The notes beneath the pieces are model-generated. The model did not search any database and was not told the origin of the DNA. It was given only the letters and a program-made list of their open reading frames with translations. A stretch of DNA of 64,000 nt from Streblospio benedicti (Eukaryota > Annelida > Polychaeta > Spionida > Spionidae): the NCBI GenBank assembly GCA_019095985.1, contig CM032665.1:34265909-34329908 (forward strand). The letters run 5' to 3'. The position numbers and the translations under genes were made by a program. Of this stretch, positions 1 to 11,994 are shown one piece after another; the stretch's first letter is position 1, and every line of letters starts with the position of its first letter.

Positions 1-12
1 TTTTCAAACTGA

Positions 13-290
13 CGTTCACACAAGATAAAAACATGAAGCCCAACAGTTCTGAATCCAATACAAGAGACAGACAGATCCGGGAAGCGATCGCAATATGGAA
101 AACGCACAATAAGACTTTACGAACGGATACGAGGTTGTTTTTTACATCCATATCGCACGTCAAATGGTTCACACAAGATAAAAACTGAGACCAACAGGCC
201 TGAATCCAATACAGAGGAGATCCCCCCACCCCCTATGGAAAACGCCTTCAATGAACGGATACGAGGGTCACTAATATCGCACAGTACTTC
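13..290. repeat. Diverged tandem duplication
   Basis: Two copies of a unit of roughly 120-155 bp lie head to tail. Both contain TTCACACAAGATAAAAAC (near 15 and 169), a CTGAATCCAATACA segment, a TATGGAAAACGC segment, GAACGGATACGAGG and an ATATCGCAC end. The second copy is shorter and more diverged. No coding potential is seen. Confidence 0.7.
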
Positions 291-299
291 TGTTCTCCC

Positions 300-630
300 C
301 TTCCCCTTGAAAAGGACTGTCTAACAGACAACGTCGAAAATGTTTGCTGAGTTAAAAAAAATGCCGCTATGGGTTTATCAAAATATCAATGTTATTGTCA
401 TAGCTATTGTTGTAGATAGGTGTTCAGCATTAAAACATTAATACAAACTATCATTATAATATCTAATACATAACTAGCTGTGTCCGGCCAAGTTTTGCAG
501 TGCCATCATACATGGCATGAAACCACTCATCATGCTATAGACATGGACTTTTATACTTTTTCCGCCATTTCTAATTCAAGGAAACATGTAGAAGCTATGT
601 TTTTTAGTTTAAACCCCCGTGCTTTTTAAA
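300..630. repeat. Dispersed repeat, copy A (sister near 54.9-55.2 kb)
   Basis: This block shares an ordered series of words with 54930-55215: GTCGAAAATRTTTGCT, an A-run followed by TATG and GTTTATCAAA, TGTTATTGTCATA, and further on CATGTAGAAGCTATG followed by a C-rich CCCCCGT end. The order and spacing are kept, so both are copies of one interspersed element. The element class is not recognisable. Confidence 0.55.
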
Positions 631-750
631 GCCAAAATGTTTCTCCGTCCTTTCAAGATAGCATCATCAGGACATCATAACAAGCATGCCATTGCTGGAC
701 ACTCTGATCACAATGAAAGGTGATAGCTATGGGCAGCTTGTTCAGCTTTG

Positions 751-905
751 AATTTGTACCACCACGTGAAATCGTACCAGTACAATTTCGCGTCAAATCG
801 ATATACGACTGCCGATACCACTGGGTTCTGGTACGATTTCGAGTTAACACGAAATTGTACCAGTTTGCCATTGCTGCCTTAAAATTGTACCACCACGCGA
901 AATTG
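751..905. repeat. Palindromic cluster of an AATTGTACCA motif
   Basis: At least five versions of a (A)AATYGTACCA word occur in both orientations. Positions 765-777 and 780-792 form a nearly perfect 13-bp inverted repeat with a 2-nt centre. Positions 828-841 and 850-863 form a 14-bp inverted repeat with an 8-nt loop. A 24-bp direct repeat with few mismatches sits at 751-774 and 882-905. It looks like a small fold-back element. A 91-codon open frame runs across it, but the internal symmetry explains that frame. Confidence 0.6.
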
Positions 906-991
906 CTCCGGGTGCATTACACTTTTCCTAAATATGATTTTGTGATTGGTAAGGATGAAGTAATTAATTGGTTAAGGCGGCTGGGGGTAGA

Positions 992-1062
992 TTAGATGGG
1001 ACACTGGGTGTAGATGGGACACTGGGTAACGCGGAACTGGGGATAGATGGTACACAGGGTAA
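992..1062. repeat. Short tandem repeat of TAGATGGGACACTGGGT
   Basis: Three degenerate copies of a 17-20 bp unit (TAGATGGGACACTGGGT, with variants AGATGGTACACAGGGT) occur in a row. No other function is seen. Confidence 0.55.
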
Positions 1063-1119
1063 TGTCAGTTTTATTGGACACTAACTTCACCCTATCATGC
1101 TTTGCAGTGACAAATCAAT

Positions 1120-1325
1120 CTTTCACCGTGCACCCGCCCCACAATCCCATATAGGCATATCGAGGGGGAGGGGGCGCAGAAGGCCTGTGCCCCCCTTTCC
1201 ACATTACAAAATCATTTTATTGTCTGTTTTCATCTCTGCGACCCTCCACACATACAAATCCCATGAAATCCTGATCTGGCCTTGGTTTGGTCAAAACCAT
1301 GACTTACTAGGTTTAAGATGAGGAT
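1120..1325 (-). repeat. Dispersed repeat with C/G-rich flank (sister at 53.3 kb)
   Basis: Read on the minus strand this resembles 53310-53480. It begins with a CCAGATCAGGATTT-like start, continues through an AT-rich middle and ends in a GGGGGGCAC...GCCCCC block. Related starts (GTAGATCCAGGATTT and similar) occur near 33100 and 47635. Probably an old short interspersed element of unknown class. Confidence 0.4.
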
Positions 1326-1694
1326 AGGGGAATTATACTTACACAAAAATTGATTCAAACCCGCTTCGGCTTGAAGTATTTAAATTTTTGAGTGACTTAC
1401 AGTACTTGGTGTGTGCATTAGAACTGGATTCCCAGATCAATGATGTAAACAGCATTCTGCTTGATTGGACACCGTTTTACCCATTTTACTGTTCCTCATC
1501 GGGGCCACCTGACCTGATAAGGTGTTTTGAGTGTAGATGGTGTCGGGGCGGTGGCTTAAGCACACAACATATTTTATCATGGACTTTGTCAAAAGGTTGA
1601 GCAAAGCATCAATAGATCAATAGTCATTGTACATCATTTTCATTTAATTTGATTCCAATCTAAAATCAGCCAATTATTACTCCTTAAGCATCTG

Positions 1695-1935
1695 TTTGGG
1701 GTAGGTATGCTCCACGGTGAGTTTAAAATGGGGTATTTGTTTGTAAAATGGGTGGGNNNNNNNNNNNNNNNNNNNNNNNNNNNNNNNNNNNNNNNNNNNN
1801 NNNNNNNNNNNNNNNNNNNNNNNNNNNNNNNNNNNNNNNNNNNNNNNNNNNNNNNNTTAGATATTCTTGGATCAGGACTATAAATCCCCACATTTACATT
1901 CTAAAATGGTGGTTAAGTTCATAGGAAATTAGATA
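1695..1935 (+). repeat. Dispersed repeat, copy A, interrupted by the assembly gap
   Basis: Starts with GGGTAGGTATGCTCCACGGT, which recurs almost identically near 59615. There it opens a block of about 370 bp. This copy is interrupted by 100 unknown bases, so its length is uncertain. Confidence 0.6.
1757..1856. other. Assembly gap (100 N)
   Basis: Exactly 100 unknown bases, the usual arbitrary length for a scaffold gap. The true distance between the flanks is unknown. Confidence 0.98.
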
Positions 1936-4900
1936 TTGGATTTCCGTTTAAATACTTAAAATTGACACTCGTACATTAATTGACAGTTGCATACCACGCA
2001 CAATAAAGGTCTGTTGGTAGCGGTTGGAATGATTGGGTATAAGCCTAACCACCCATTTATGCTTCATCATTCTGTGACCCAGTACATGCTCGCATATAAT
2101 GGACACAGCGGCTCCAATGCGTGAGGAGTTGGATACTGCACCATGAGTCACCATATCTCAAGTGCATCAAGAAAATCAGCGATGTATGTTGGAAAACACA
2201 TCTGCTGCCATATCTAGTGATCAAAATTCCAAATTTATGCTCCTACTAAATAGCATCTAGATGGTAATGATGATAATGCTAGTGGAATTCTTGTCCGTCC
2301 GTATTGCTGATGTTTATCAACTAAATTATGAGTCGATAGAGATGATCAATAACAACCTGCATAAGGTATGATACAGAATCATAGTGATATATTATTAGCC
2401 AAAAATTATAAATGATTGAAGAAATTAACATGCATGTACTGATTATTATAAGAATTGTCTGACGATGATCAATTACCTAGTTGAATCTGTCTTCATATAT
2501 ATTATTTTGTTAATTCTTTAAGAAATGAAACAATCTCATGATTCAAGAATGTTGTACTAATACAATGGTTTGGACTTTTAGTAGTTTATGGTACAATTAG
2601 CAATAAGTGATAAACATTATCGGATTAAACCATTAATAGTATGTCATGAAAAATACGACTTCAGAAAACATACTCTCAATGCATGTATAGGATTATAGTA
2701 GATAAGTCAAATTATGTCATTGAGTATGCTAAGCACATTCCAGCATAGGGAGATCCAGGGATTTTCACTGTACAGGATCTGGTGTAATTCTTAAACCCAG
2801 ATTGACCAGTTGACATGCTAAGATCTTCTGTAAATGCTTGTGTTTTCACAAAGTGATACCGCTCTTGGCCTCTACAACTATTGCATAATGCCCACGTCAA
2901 ACACTGGAGATTGGGATGCAAGGTGGACACATGATGGTGCAATTTAAACATGATGACCGATGAAAGCACATCTGAGTTTCGTTTGGAACCATATCAGTCC
3001 TTTAGGCATCAGATACGGTCCATTATATGTAAAAATTGTAAAATATTGAACAGAGTGTGGGAGTTACAGTGCCCCATAATATGGTGCAAAAATGTGGTAC
3101 TTCACGTGATTATACTAATTTGAGTTGCTCAGTGACCCATGACTGACCGTCTGTGTCACATTTGCACTTACGCTAAACCAGTATTTTGGTTGCCCTCTTG
3201 ATAGAATGGATTCACTGACCACGAAAATCTACTCATTTGCCAAAATCAATGTTCTATGTCGAAAAGTTAGTTCATTATCACCAAAAATATTATTGCCCTT
3301 CATTACAGGTGACATCTTTGATTTGAAAGTCAAGGAATGAACATATTTTCCAGCATACGACAGGTTTGAATTCAGCATGTTTAAATTATGTAAAATCCAC
3401 TGTATGACAAACTCTTATGTAAAATGCCTAGCAAAAGTTGTATTTCCTGAAAACTATCCCTGACTACATCAATCCTTGTTCAATCATGAACGTGACCTGT
3501 GACCTTATTCATCACCTCCAATCATCAAAATTACATTAGCATTGGATTTTCCATGCTAAAAGCTGCAAAAAGTTAGGATTACATATTATTCTAGCCCTAA
3601 TAGTAAAATAGTTACGTATAATCTATGTACCGGACGCCATCATGGCAGCCATCTTGGATTTCGGGAGGAACCAATTGTCTGGGAGCATCGTTCCCAATAT
3701 CTTTGGAACCGGCATACCTTAAAACCCCTATACGCAAAGTTTAATGCTTTCTGCCAGAAGTGAACATGTAGGCCTGTATTTGTCACATCTCCGCCCCACT
3801 ATCAGTAACGTTTGACGTTTTATATTCTGGGTCGAGTGATGTGTACAGAAATTGTGAATCATTTTCTTCCTTCATTGTGTGCTGGGAACTTGGCCTACAT
3901 ACGGCAATTTTTCATATACATAAATTGGCAAACCTGCTGTTAAGAGAGCTCTTTTAAGTTGTTTAAGTACAATTAATCTTATTTCAAATGATATATGTGT
4001 GCAATTCTCATTGTTTGTGGATACATTTTCAAGCTTCTCTCTCTCGCGTCTTTTTAGCAAGCATATTTCTACCAACGATAGATATTAGCTGAAGACAGGT
4101 TTTACAACCCTAAGTTTGGAATGATAGTATCATTCTGGTCTCTGTGGCTGTGGACATAGTCATGAGAAAACCAAGGCTAACAAAGACGTTTATTGAATAT
4201 CTAAAACCAATTTATTTACCAGTATTTTCTGATTTTCTACAAAAAGTCTAAATCTGAACCAACTTTCAAATTTCTATTATTCGCGTTACTCTACATTCTA
4301 CAAATAGTTGAAATTGAAACAATTACAAACGCCTGTTTAAGGAACACACATTGATGAGTTTTGGGTCTTAACAAAGACGTTGATTCCCCCACTATGACAT
4401 AACCTCCAATTCAACTAAGAGAATATCTCTATTAAGTCACCTGTCTTGTGTGGATACTTTTCACTTTCTCCAAAAGGGTCACACAAGACAGATTTCCCTG
4501 TATTCGTCTTATAGCTCTTAAATGTGACGTTTTCAAATTGGATTACAGGAAATATAAGATATCTAAGATATCTAATAGATCGTCCATTAAAAGAACATGC
4601 AAACTAGAAATGTCATAAGCTATTTAAATATCACAGAATATTCGAAGTTAGTTAGATGCACCACTCAAAAGCGCGTGTACATCTTTAATATTATGCATAT
4701 TTATACATCAACAAATGCATATACACACATGCATTTAGAAAGCACATCCAATTCCATATAGTCTAACATTATAAGGGGATGGTTTTCATTGTTATTCCAA
4801 TCACAAAAGTGTCTAGCAAGGTCATTGACGATGCATATTTTGTGATAATAAGGAAGCACACTATAGGGATACTGTGATGGTCTCAATATTCTTAGATTCT

Positions 4901-5220
4901 AATGTTATTTTGGAAAATAAATGTTCACAATTTTCAGCATAACCACTCACATCTCTTTCATACTGTAAAAATATTCAGTGCAACTAATATCTAATATGAT
5001 ACTGGACGTTGTTTTATCCCCTGCCATATTGATGCTAACAAACACTTATTTCTGAACAAATCTTTTGTTCTTCTGGTATCTAAATGTCATGAACTGTCAA
5101 TATATGCCAACATTGTTGAATAGACTGGTGTCTGTTTACATGAAATTACAAATATATATATTCTTTTTCAAAACAAAGTTATGCTAAATCTTGCACAACT
5201 TTAACACAGCTATTTTGGAC
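1936..5220. other. AT-rich intergenic DNA, no gene seen
   Basis: No open frame here has family resemblance or good splice sites. The segments near 4110-4180 and 9450-9500 share GATRGTATCATTCTGGTCTC, which suggests an old interspersed repeat. Its 3' part lies downstream of the membrane-protein gene and may include that gene's 3' UTR, but I could not fix a poly(A) signal. Confidence 0.5.
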
Positions 5221-5300
5221 ATACATACTATAGAACCTCCGTCTAAGACCACCCTTCTATTGACACTACCTCTATAATAAGAAAATCTTTCCATAATGTG
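5221..5300. repeat. Fragment of the GAGACCACCTCT dispersed repeat family
   Basis: Contains TATAGAACCTCCGTCTAAGACCACC and ACTACCTCTATAATAAG-type words in split form. The same words recur near 12.8, 13.05, 36.2, 54.5, 57.7, 60.1, 61.2 and 62.2 kb. The family often begins TAGAACCTCTAT and reads like a decayed MITE with pogo/Tigger-like ends (inference). Confidence 0.45.
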
Positions 5301-5377
5301 ACGGCCAATCCATAAAAATCTCTGCGTATCGGCTAGCAGACAGTCTCAATGAAGATTTTCTACTGTATCTACACAAC

Positions 5378-8300
5378 TCACAATGTATTTACATAAACAG
5401 TCGATGAGAACTTGTATTCCACCTCATCCTCCTCGGCCAGTGTTCTGTCAATATACTGCATAGTTTGCCTCTGGTGGTCCTCGTCCATGTATACCACTGG
5501 CGCTCCCATACCCTGGTATTCCTCACTTATCCCAACGTCATCTGTAAACTGGTAGAGGACCGGTGCCCCCATGCCCGGATACGTGTCCTGCTTCCAGCTC
5601 ACTTCCTTGGGGCTGTCTGAACTCCAGGACACGACCCGTGCGCCAGCATTGGATGGGGTCCTGGTGAGGCCGTGGGCAGACGGTAGCGGGCCTCTAGCGG
5701 CGGGGATGGTGTCGTAGTGGGTGCTAGGGTCAACTTCGAGGTGGGAAGAGCGCAGAGGAGGTGACGGAAAGGTGAGGTCCTCCTGGCCTCGGGCCGGCGA
5801 GCGGGCTGGAAGCTCCGGCAAGGAACCGTTTGGAGGTCTGTGCCTACAATACAGCATGGTGCTCATTATATATCTAGCTATGACGGATGTCAATTAAGTG
5901 GTGCTATCTAATTACCAACATTTGCTTTAAGGTGTCCCATTTTTAGGAGCTTTTGTCTGATCTTACGTCTTATTCAACCAACTTTCCAGGTGTCAGATAT
6001 GCAAAAAAATGAATCGTTAGAATTTAAAGTAAGCACTGTAGGCCAATTCTTAAATTTTACATTATATACCCTCGGAGGCCTAGGGTTCTGCAGAACGCAA
6101 TTGAAGATGGCAGGAGTGAGTCAAACTTTGATCGACGAGTTTTTCAATTATCTAGACACCCAATTTGCTTAATTCATATGCATTTTGTGCTGTAATTCGT
6201 TTCACATTAAAGTCATATGTAAAGATAAACATTTTCACATTGATGTGTTACACGCATTAAATGTTTTAAATTCGTTATTAGAAGATATCTTCAAATAAAT
6301 TGAAGAACATAAACGTTATTTGATAATTAGATTAATACACTAGTAGTACCACCATTTATATGCATAGCAATATATATTGATACATTGTATCGTTAGATTA
6401 GTGTCTGATACAAAATTCATAGATTCAGTTTTACAGATTCAAAAGTACATTGAACAACACAGCCCCAACCCATAACAATTAAATCAATCACCAAAATAAT
6501 AGCATTGCCCTTTCCCTTCTTAAGTAATAAATAATCTTACAAATAAACTTTGTACAACATCTAACCACACACAAATAAAGCTATATCACAAATATGGCGT
6601 TAACACGTTTTGCATTTACACCCTTTGAATTTAACCTTGTGAAATCCAATCTTTATAAAAGCACATCCCTGAAAACAAATTATTTACATGTACGTGTGAT
6701 ATCAATGGACTGAAACATACGTGAAATACACACAATACTTTGAAAGTGTTAACAACATATACATTGTAATTCTAATCATTGGCAAACGTGTGAAAATCAT
6801 AGAAAATACATACATTGTATGAGCAACATTGAATATTTTAAATAATTTTCAGTGTTAAATGTATGAATATGCTATTTAAGTGAGTGTATATGCATACATG
6901 TAGAGTGGTAAAACAAACATGCCATGAAAATCTAAAACGATATATTGGCAATTGGTCATCAATGGAAATTTACCATTCCAATAATGACAGAGATAAGAAT
7001 GCAAATGACCAGAGCAAATGTTTTGACTAGATAAGATAATCAACAGCCTTGTTGACCTTCACCAAAATCTATACTAAATTGTGGTGGTTTATAGTCATAG
7101 CTCAGACTTGTTCTCACGACTATACATTCATACCAGGTCATTGGCACACGTGTTGATCAATTTATCATGTATCACATGCTAACCCATTTACGTACCCATT
7201 GAGCGCTGTCTTATGACCGTTGGTCAGCGGCCTAGGTGTGACGCCGGCCTCCTCTCCCGCTGTGGCTGCGTCAAGTGCCGACAGCACCTCCCGCTCCCGC
7301 GACTGACCGGTCACTCGCGAGTACTCGCTGGACACTGACCGCTGCTGGTCATCCACAGTGCTGTGGGTGTGCAGACTCATGGTCAGCTCCTGCTGCTCCT
7401 GCAGCTTAGAGATCTGCGGATGTCAACGGAATACACTTACCATTGGTCTGTATGGTAAACCATATGAAATATTGACCGATTTGTCAGATGAGGGTTGTTC
7501 TAAAAGTATACTGATGCGATTTTATTTCAATAAATTTCATGGTTTAGGAGATAATCCCCCAAATCCAGTTATTCAATAAGCATGAAGAGACTAATATCTA
7601 TATTTCACTTCATATATGAATAGTATATGATTCTCTACCTCTGCAATCATTTGGTGGATTATCATATTTAAAAAGATATTCTACATGTTGAGTATAAAGC
7701 ATTCCCGTGTTATTACACTGCACATATACAGTTATCCAGTGTTACTCTATTTCCCAGTGGGTACCGTGGGTTACTTTTTAGAGCCAGAAATGTGTCAGGT
7801 TGTCACAATAAAAAATCTATAACTGACTTTTCTTACCTGGTCTTGAAAGATTGTACATTTGACGTCACTGAATTTAAACTTTTCTGAAGTTTGGACTGGT
7901 TTGAGGTTGTAAAAATGTCACTAGAAATTGGGACACTATGAAAGAAGGGTCATTTTCAATAACTTGTGAATTTCATAATAAGGCTGAAGTAAACGAGGAT
8001 GGTGTGATTATTTTAGGAAGAGTAGTTTCTTTTGAAAGTAACATATTGTTATCCACGGTACAATGTTACCTGAAGAATCTGAGGATCGCTGTCTTTGACC
8101 ACCAGTTTCTTGGGTTTACTGGGAACTGCGTATTGGCCACGGTTGTCTATGTCATCCGAGTCCAGGGTGATGCGATGATTCCTGACAAAATGAAACCAGC
8201 AAACATTCTAGAAAAGTGTGTGTGGGCGGGGAGGTGGTCACTCACAGGATTTCATGGGTTTTGCATATACGAAGGCTTGCGGAGATGAAAAAGCCCAAAG

Positions 8301-11097
8301 AAAATTAGATTTTGGGATTGAAAAAGGAGTGGACCCCTCGCTTGCATTATGATTTTGAGAAACTAATGACCTCGAAAAGACGTTTTGTTGCGGTGGTATA
8401 CACTCCTAACAAAAGGAAGGCCCAGTATATATGTTTAATTTCTAAATGAAGACAAACAAAATGTGCTGCAATGTCGCAACATGTACAGCATACACTTTTT
8501 TCCTCATACATACATACATACATACATACACACGTATTTTATAATATTGCAAGTAGGTATGGACAATCCTGCTGTGACGGCTCGCCTGATTCACACAGTG
8601 GACGAGACCCATTCACAACAGCTATCTGGGGAGGGCACCGCATTCTTTATTTATCACCCATAATGGGAGGAGCGCTTTGAATCGCACCCAGGACCCCGCT
8701 AAACTCTACCGGGTGCAATGGTGCATGCATGGGCCTCAGCATCATGGGAGGGAGAGGGGTAGAGTGTATATACATGTAATGGTCTACTACTATGGCTTAC
8801 AAACACTATACCATACAGTATATTTGATATATGACTAGTCATATATATTGTATACTGTATGGCATAGTGTTTGTAAACCATAGAAGTAGACCATTATATA
8901 CCCTCTACTTCCCTCTACCCCTCCCCCTCCCATGATGCTCAGGCCCATGGGTGCGAGCACTCACCGAGAGAGGGAGTACATGTTTGTCTGGGTGCGGCCA
9001 CCGTCCGTGCTGTGCATCAGCGCGTTTACGTCCACACCACGCAGCACGTCGTCATCATGTCTGTTGGGACTCGCCGGCGCCTGTAGCAGACGAAAGCCGG
9101 GTGGGTTACAGGATATCTACCATTATGACTACCTGAATTAAGAGATGCCCTTCTCTAGAATAAGACCGGTTATTGTGGTCGCAAACCTCTATCATATAAA
9201 GGCGGTGGTGAAGATACATTTGTGGTTTGAGACCAGGTGAGGCCAACCGTCTGGTGGTCACTGAGGGTAGGTTTTATTGTAGCAACATAAGTTTTGTCTG
9301 TTTCAATCATGATTATAAATGTGATTGCACGTTTCATATATTCTCATGTTAGGGGGGATCCAACCGACAAACTCTGAGTAGATATGACCACTGACCAAGA
9401 TTGTAAGCTGGGGGTTACAGAGACAACGGTTCGGCCGTGTAACCTTTTAACAGCCCGCTGCTTGGGATGATGGTATCATTCTGGTCTCACAACATTGTGG
9501 TCGTGAGTTAGAGTCCCGTCAAGGTTGACTTAATGTATTTAATGGGGGAGTCTTAGCTTATAAATGTGTATAAACATTGTAGTGGTAGGTAGGGCCTTGC
9601 TTGCTATTGAGAACTGAAAGGGATTATTAGACTTGTTTCACGTAGTGCTTTCTGTGCTTGTCACACATTAGATAATTGCATAAACATGTAAAATGGCATC
9701 TTAATCTAAAGAAGTGCAGCTACTCACATTCTGGTAGACGGAACTCTTCAGCCAGGGTGAGTTGTAGTATTCTTTCACCGCGTTACGCTCCACTCTCTGG
9801 CTCTGCTGCTTCTTGCTGCTGAATAACCATTGCAAAACAACGCATTGATCAAATTACACATGAATAAGTAAAGCCACTACTCTAGAAAACTTGCTATCTT
9901 TAATCTGTAGTGACACAAGTAAAATGTACAAGAAATTCAATATCTATACAGCCAACTGGTGTCCTCTCATTTTGTGAATTAAATAGAATGAAACTAACTT
10001 CTGCACAAAAGAAACTTTGAGTTAAGCAATATCGAGATAACAGGTTCTACTCTACATTTTTAGTTACAAGCTGAAACAATGTTGGTTTAACACATTGTCC
10101 GTGGTGTTGTGACAATAGATAGATGCAGTATGTTCATACCTGCGGCCGGTGAAGTACCAGATGAGTCTGAGGACGCCTAGCAGGATGAGGGCGGCGCCCA
10201 GAGCGAAGCACACCAGGCCCACTGCAACACAGTGCAGGGGGAAATTCCTTCATTGTGCTCATGTATCACACTATATGTTTGAGCTTTTTATGATATATAA
10301 TTTGATGGCTCTCAATCACGGGCCCCAGCATCATGAACGGGCGGAGTAGGCGGGTAAATTGTTATGATTTACAAACTGTAAACAGTACACGTAATACCAT
10401 GTACGTTGTATAATGGTAATGTGTATGTCATAGTGTTTGCAAACCAGTATTACATACTCCCCCTCTCATGATGCTGGGGCCTATGCTTTTATGCTTTCAA
10501 TTATGTCGGATTCTCATCAGTCGGGGGGGGGGGGGGGTTGACGGTTATAAGGAAGTGTTATGTGAGAAAAGCGACTAGAAAAATGAGGAACGTGTGTGTG
10601 TGTGGGGGGGGCAATGAAGAGGAATGTGGGATTTCAATTACCTTGGAAGTGTGGAACAAGGCTGAAGATTGTGGGACGTGGAAAAAAGCTATAAAGAGTG
10701 ATATGGGAATATCACACCAAAATAGGGGTGTGGTAATCCCAAGCCTGAGGTCCTGAGATGATCCAGAATCTTTTCTTTGTGGATCTGGTGTATGCTCAAA
10801 AAGCTCACGTCCTTCTGAATACTATCAAGGTATGCTTCATAAAAGATTCCATCCTCTCACAATACGGTGTAAAACATAATGCCAAAGAACAATGTTTATA
10901 ACATAACAACATCAATATGAACAATATTCAACTTAAAACGCCCTATTTGGTGGCATAATGCAATAATTCACGTTCAAATATTTACGTCAAGTAAACGGGA
11001 CGACACTGAGTGGACAAAAGCACAATGTTCAGCATGATGCCTAGTACTATGTGTACTTACGTATGAACTTCCAGTCATAGTCTGTTGTAGTTGCCAT
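5378..11097 (-). CDS. Single-pass membrane protein, unknown family (7 coding exons, 373 aa)
   Basis: Coding exons in transcript order: 11097-11061, 10221-10140, 9818-9728 (or 9815-9728), 9080-8965, 8181-8070, 7413-7196 and 5843-5378. All joints have AG acceptors and GT donors, and the reading frame is kept throughout. The start ATG has a strong context (AACATGG) and an in-frame TGA three codons upstream. The protein opens MATTTDYDWKFI, followed by one hydrophobic helix at about residues 13-36 (LGLVCFALGAALILL and onward), then a basic stop-transfer stretch near SSKKQQSQR. That predicts a 12-residue outer end and a cytosolic tail of about 330 residues. The tail is polar and disordered-looking. 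It carries Y-x-GMGAPV-x-Y twice (307-316 and 328-337) and ends VYVNTL. There is no enzyme or receptor domain I recognise. The duplicated tyrosine motif suggests a phosphotyrosine or sorting adaptor role, which is inference. Two MITE copies sit in its introns. Confidence 0.8.
8728..8949. mobile_element. Fold-back MITE, copy 1
   Basis: The whole 222-bp element is a near-palindrome centred near 8840. The left end is ATGGGCCTCAGCATCATGGG and the right end is its inverse with one difference. The inner arms match too (TAATGGTCTACTACTATGG and its complement; CAAACACTATACCATACAGT and its complement). It lies in an intron of the membrane-protein gene and ends 15 bp from the donor of the exon ending at 8965. 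No open frame is seen. Related copies are at 10319-10481 and 36996-37146. I could not settle the target-site duplication. Confidence 0.85.
9815..9820 (-). promoter_or_regulatory. NAGNAG tandem splice acceptor
   Basis: On the minus strand the acceptor of the third coding exon reads TTCAGCAG followed by CAAGAAG. Using the first AG (exon from 9818) gives Ser-Ser-Lys-Lys. Using the second (exon from 9815) gives Ser-Lys-Lys. Both keep frame and differ by one serine just after the transmembrane helix. Confidence 0.6.
10319..10481. mobile_element. Fold-back MITE, copy 2
   Basis: Ends are GGGCCCCAGCATCATGA and its inverted form at 10464-10480. The core keeps the family words GTTTACAAACTGTA / CATAGTGTTTGCAAACC. 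It is more diverged than copy 1. It lies in the first intron of the membrane-protein gene, 97 bp upstream of the acceptor of the transmembrane exon. Confidence 0.75.
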
Positions 11098-11817
11098 GTT
11101 CACTCAACTGTAATTATAAAAGACACTCAGATAGAAAGTTAAGTTAGTCGTCATTTATACATGGTGCTCTTTTATTTACCCGATGTAATTACCCTTTATT
11201 ACGGCACGGGTGGGGGGTATAGATAAAATGAAAGCATTATAGTGCGATTTGGAAGCGCCCCGCCCTCTCCCCATATAAATTCATTTGATAATATCAGCCT
11301 AAGTTGAGATTTTCAGCAACGACCCCACCCCTACCACTGGTGTTTTCATACAACCCGTGGTCATGCTAAATGGCCTAGGCACCTAAAGATGATGCGACTA
11401 TGCATATAAATCCTGAATGTACGGAGTAATATTAACATAACATCCATCAAATGCACGAAGCATGCAAGGTTTGAGCATAGTAGAAAGCATGGCTGACACA
11501 CACATGCGTACCGCTGGCTGTTTTACCAAACAAATGCGTAGAAAAGAAAATGGAATACGATTAGCTCCTATAGATACTATACATTGCTTCACAAAAGGCT
11601 TTTAAACATTGATATGCGTGAAATTGGCACACACTTTAGCCGTTGGACATGCACAGACAGTCATGCCATACATAGTCAATTCCCAGGCAGATCAATTGCC
11701 ATTAGAAGATCAATAATGAGCCCATTGATTCCCTATTCACCGAGCAGTGTGCACGCAACGCCGAGGTTGGAAGCACGCAGACAAAGGATGAACTGTATAC
11801 GTGAACTGAACTGCTAA
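11098..11817. other. Upstream region of the membrane-protein gene
   Basis: Expected to hold the 5' UTR and promoter of the minus-strand gene ending at 11097. I see no TATA box or clear motif cluster. Short open frames on both strands lack codon structure or splice context. Confidence 0.4.
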
Positions 11818-11994
11818 CTACAGTAGAAACTCGGTATCTCGAATATGCATATATGTAGGAGTGAAGTATTCGAGATAGCCAAATATTCGGGAGAGTCAAC
11901 TGCTATTATGTTTTAAGTGTTGTTGAAAGACAATTGGCGGAGCATCGAGATAACAGAACTATCGTGGTGAGCAATATTTGGAGGTTTTACAGTA
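11818..11994. mobile_element. Pogo/Tigger-like MITE
   Basis: Begins TACAGTAGAAACTCGGTATC and ends GGAGGTTTTACAGTA. The ends are imperfect inverted repeats of the CAGTAGAACCTC type known from pogo/Tigger (Tc1/mariner superfamily) elements, and TA flanks fit a TA target duplication. The inner words TCGAATAT and TCGAGATA also recur in inverted form. No transposase remains. Assignment rests on the end motif only. Confidence 0.5.

Noticed and set aside
5990-6172. 60-codon plus-strand frame in the last intron of the membrane-protein gene
   Set aside because: An acceptor-like CCAG precedes it, but there is no domain, no partner exon, and it is on the opposite strand to the gene.
9430-9560. tRNA gene or tRNA-derived SINE suggested by GTGAGTTAGAGTCCCG
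   Set aside because: Only a weak B-box-like word is present. No A box at the right distance and no cloverleaf.
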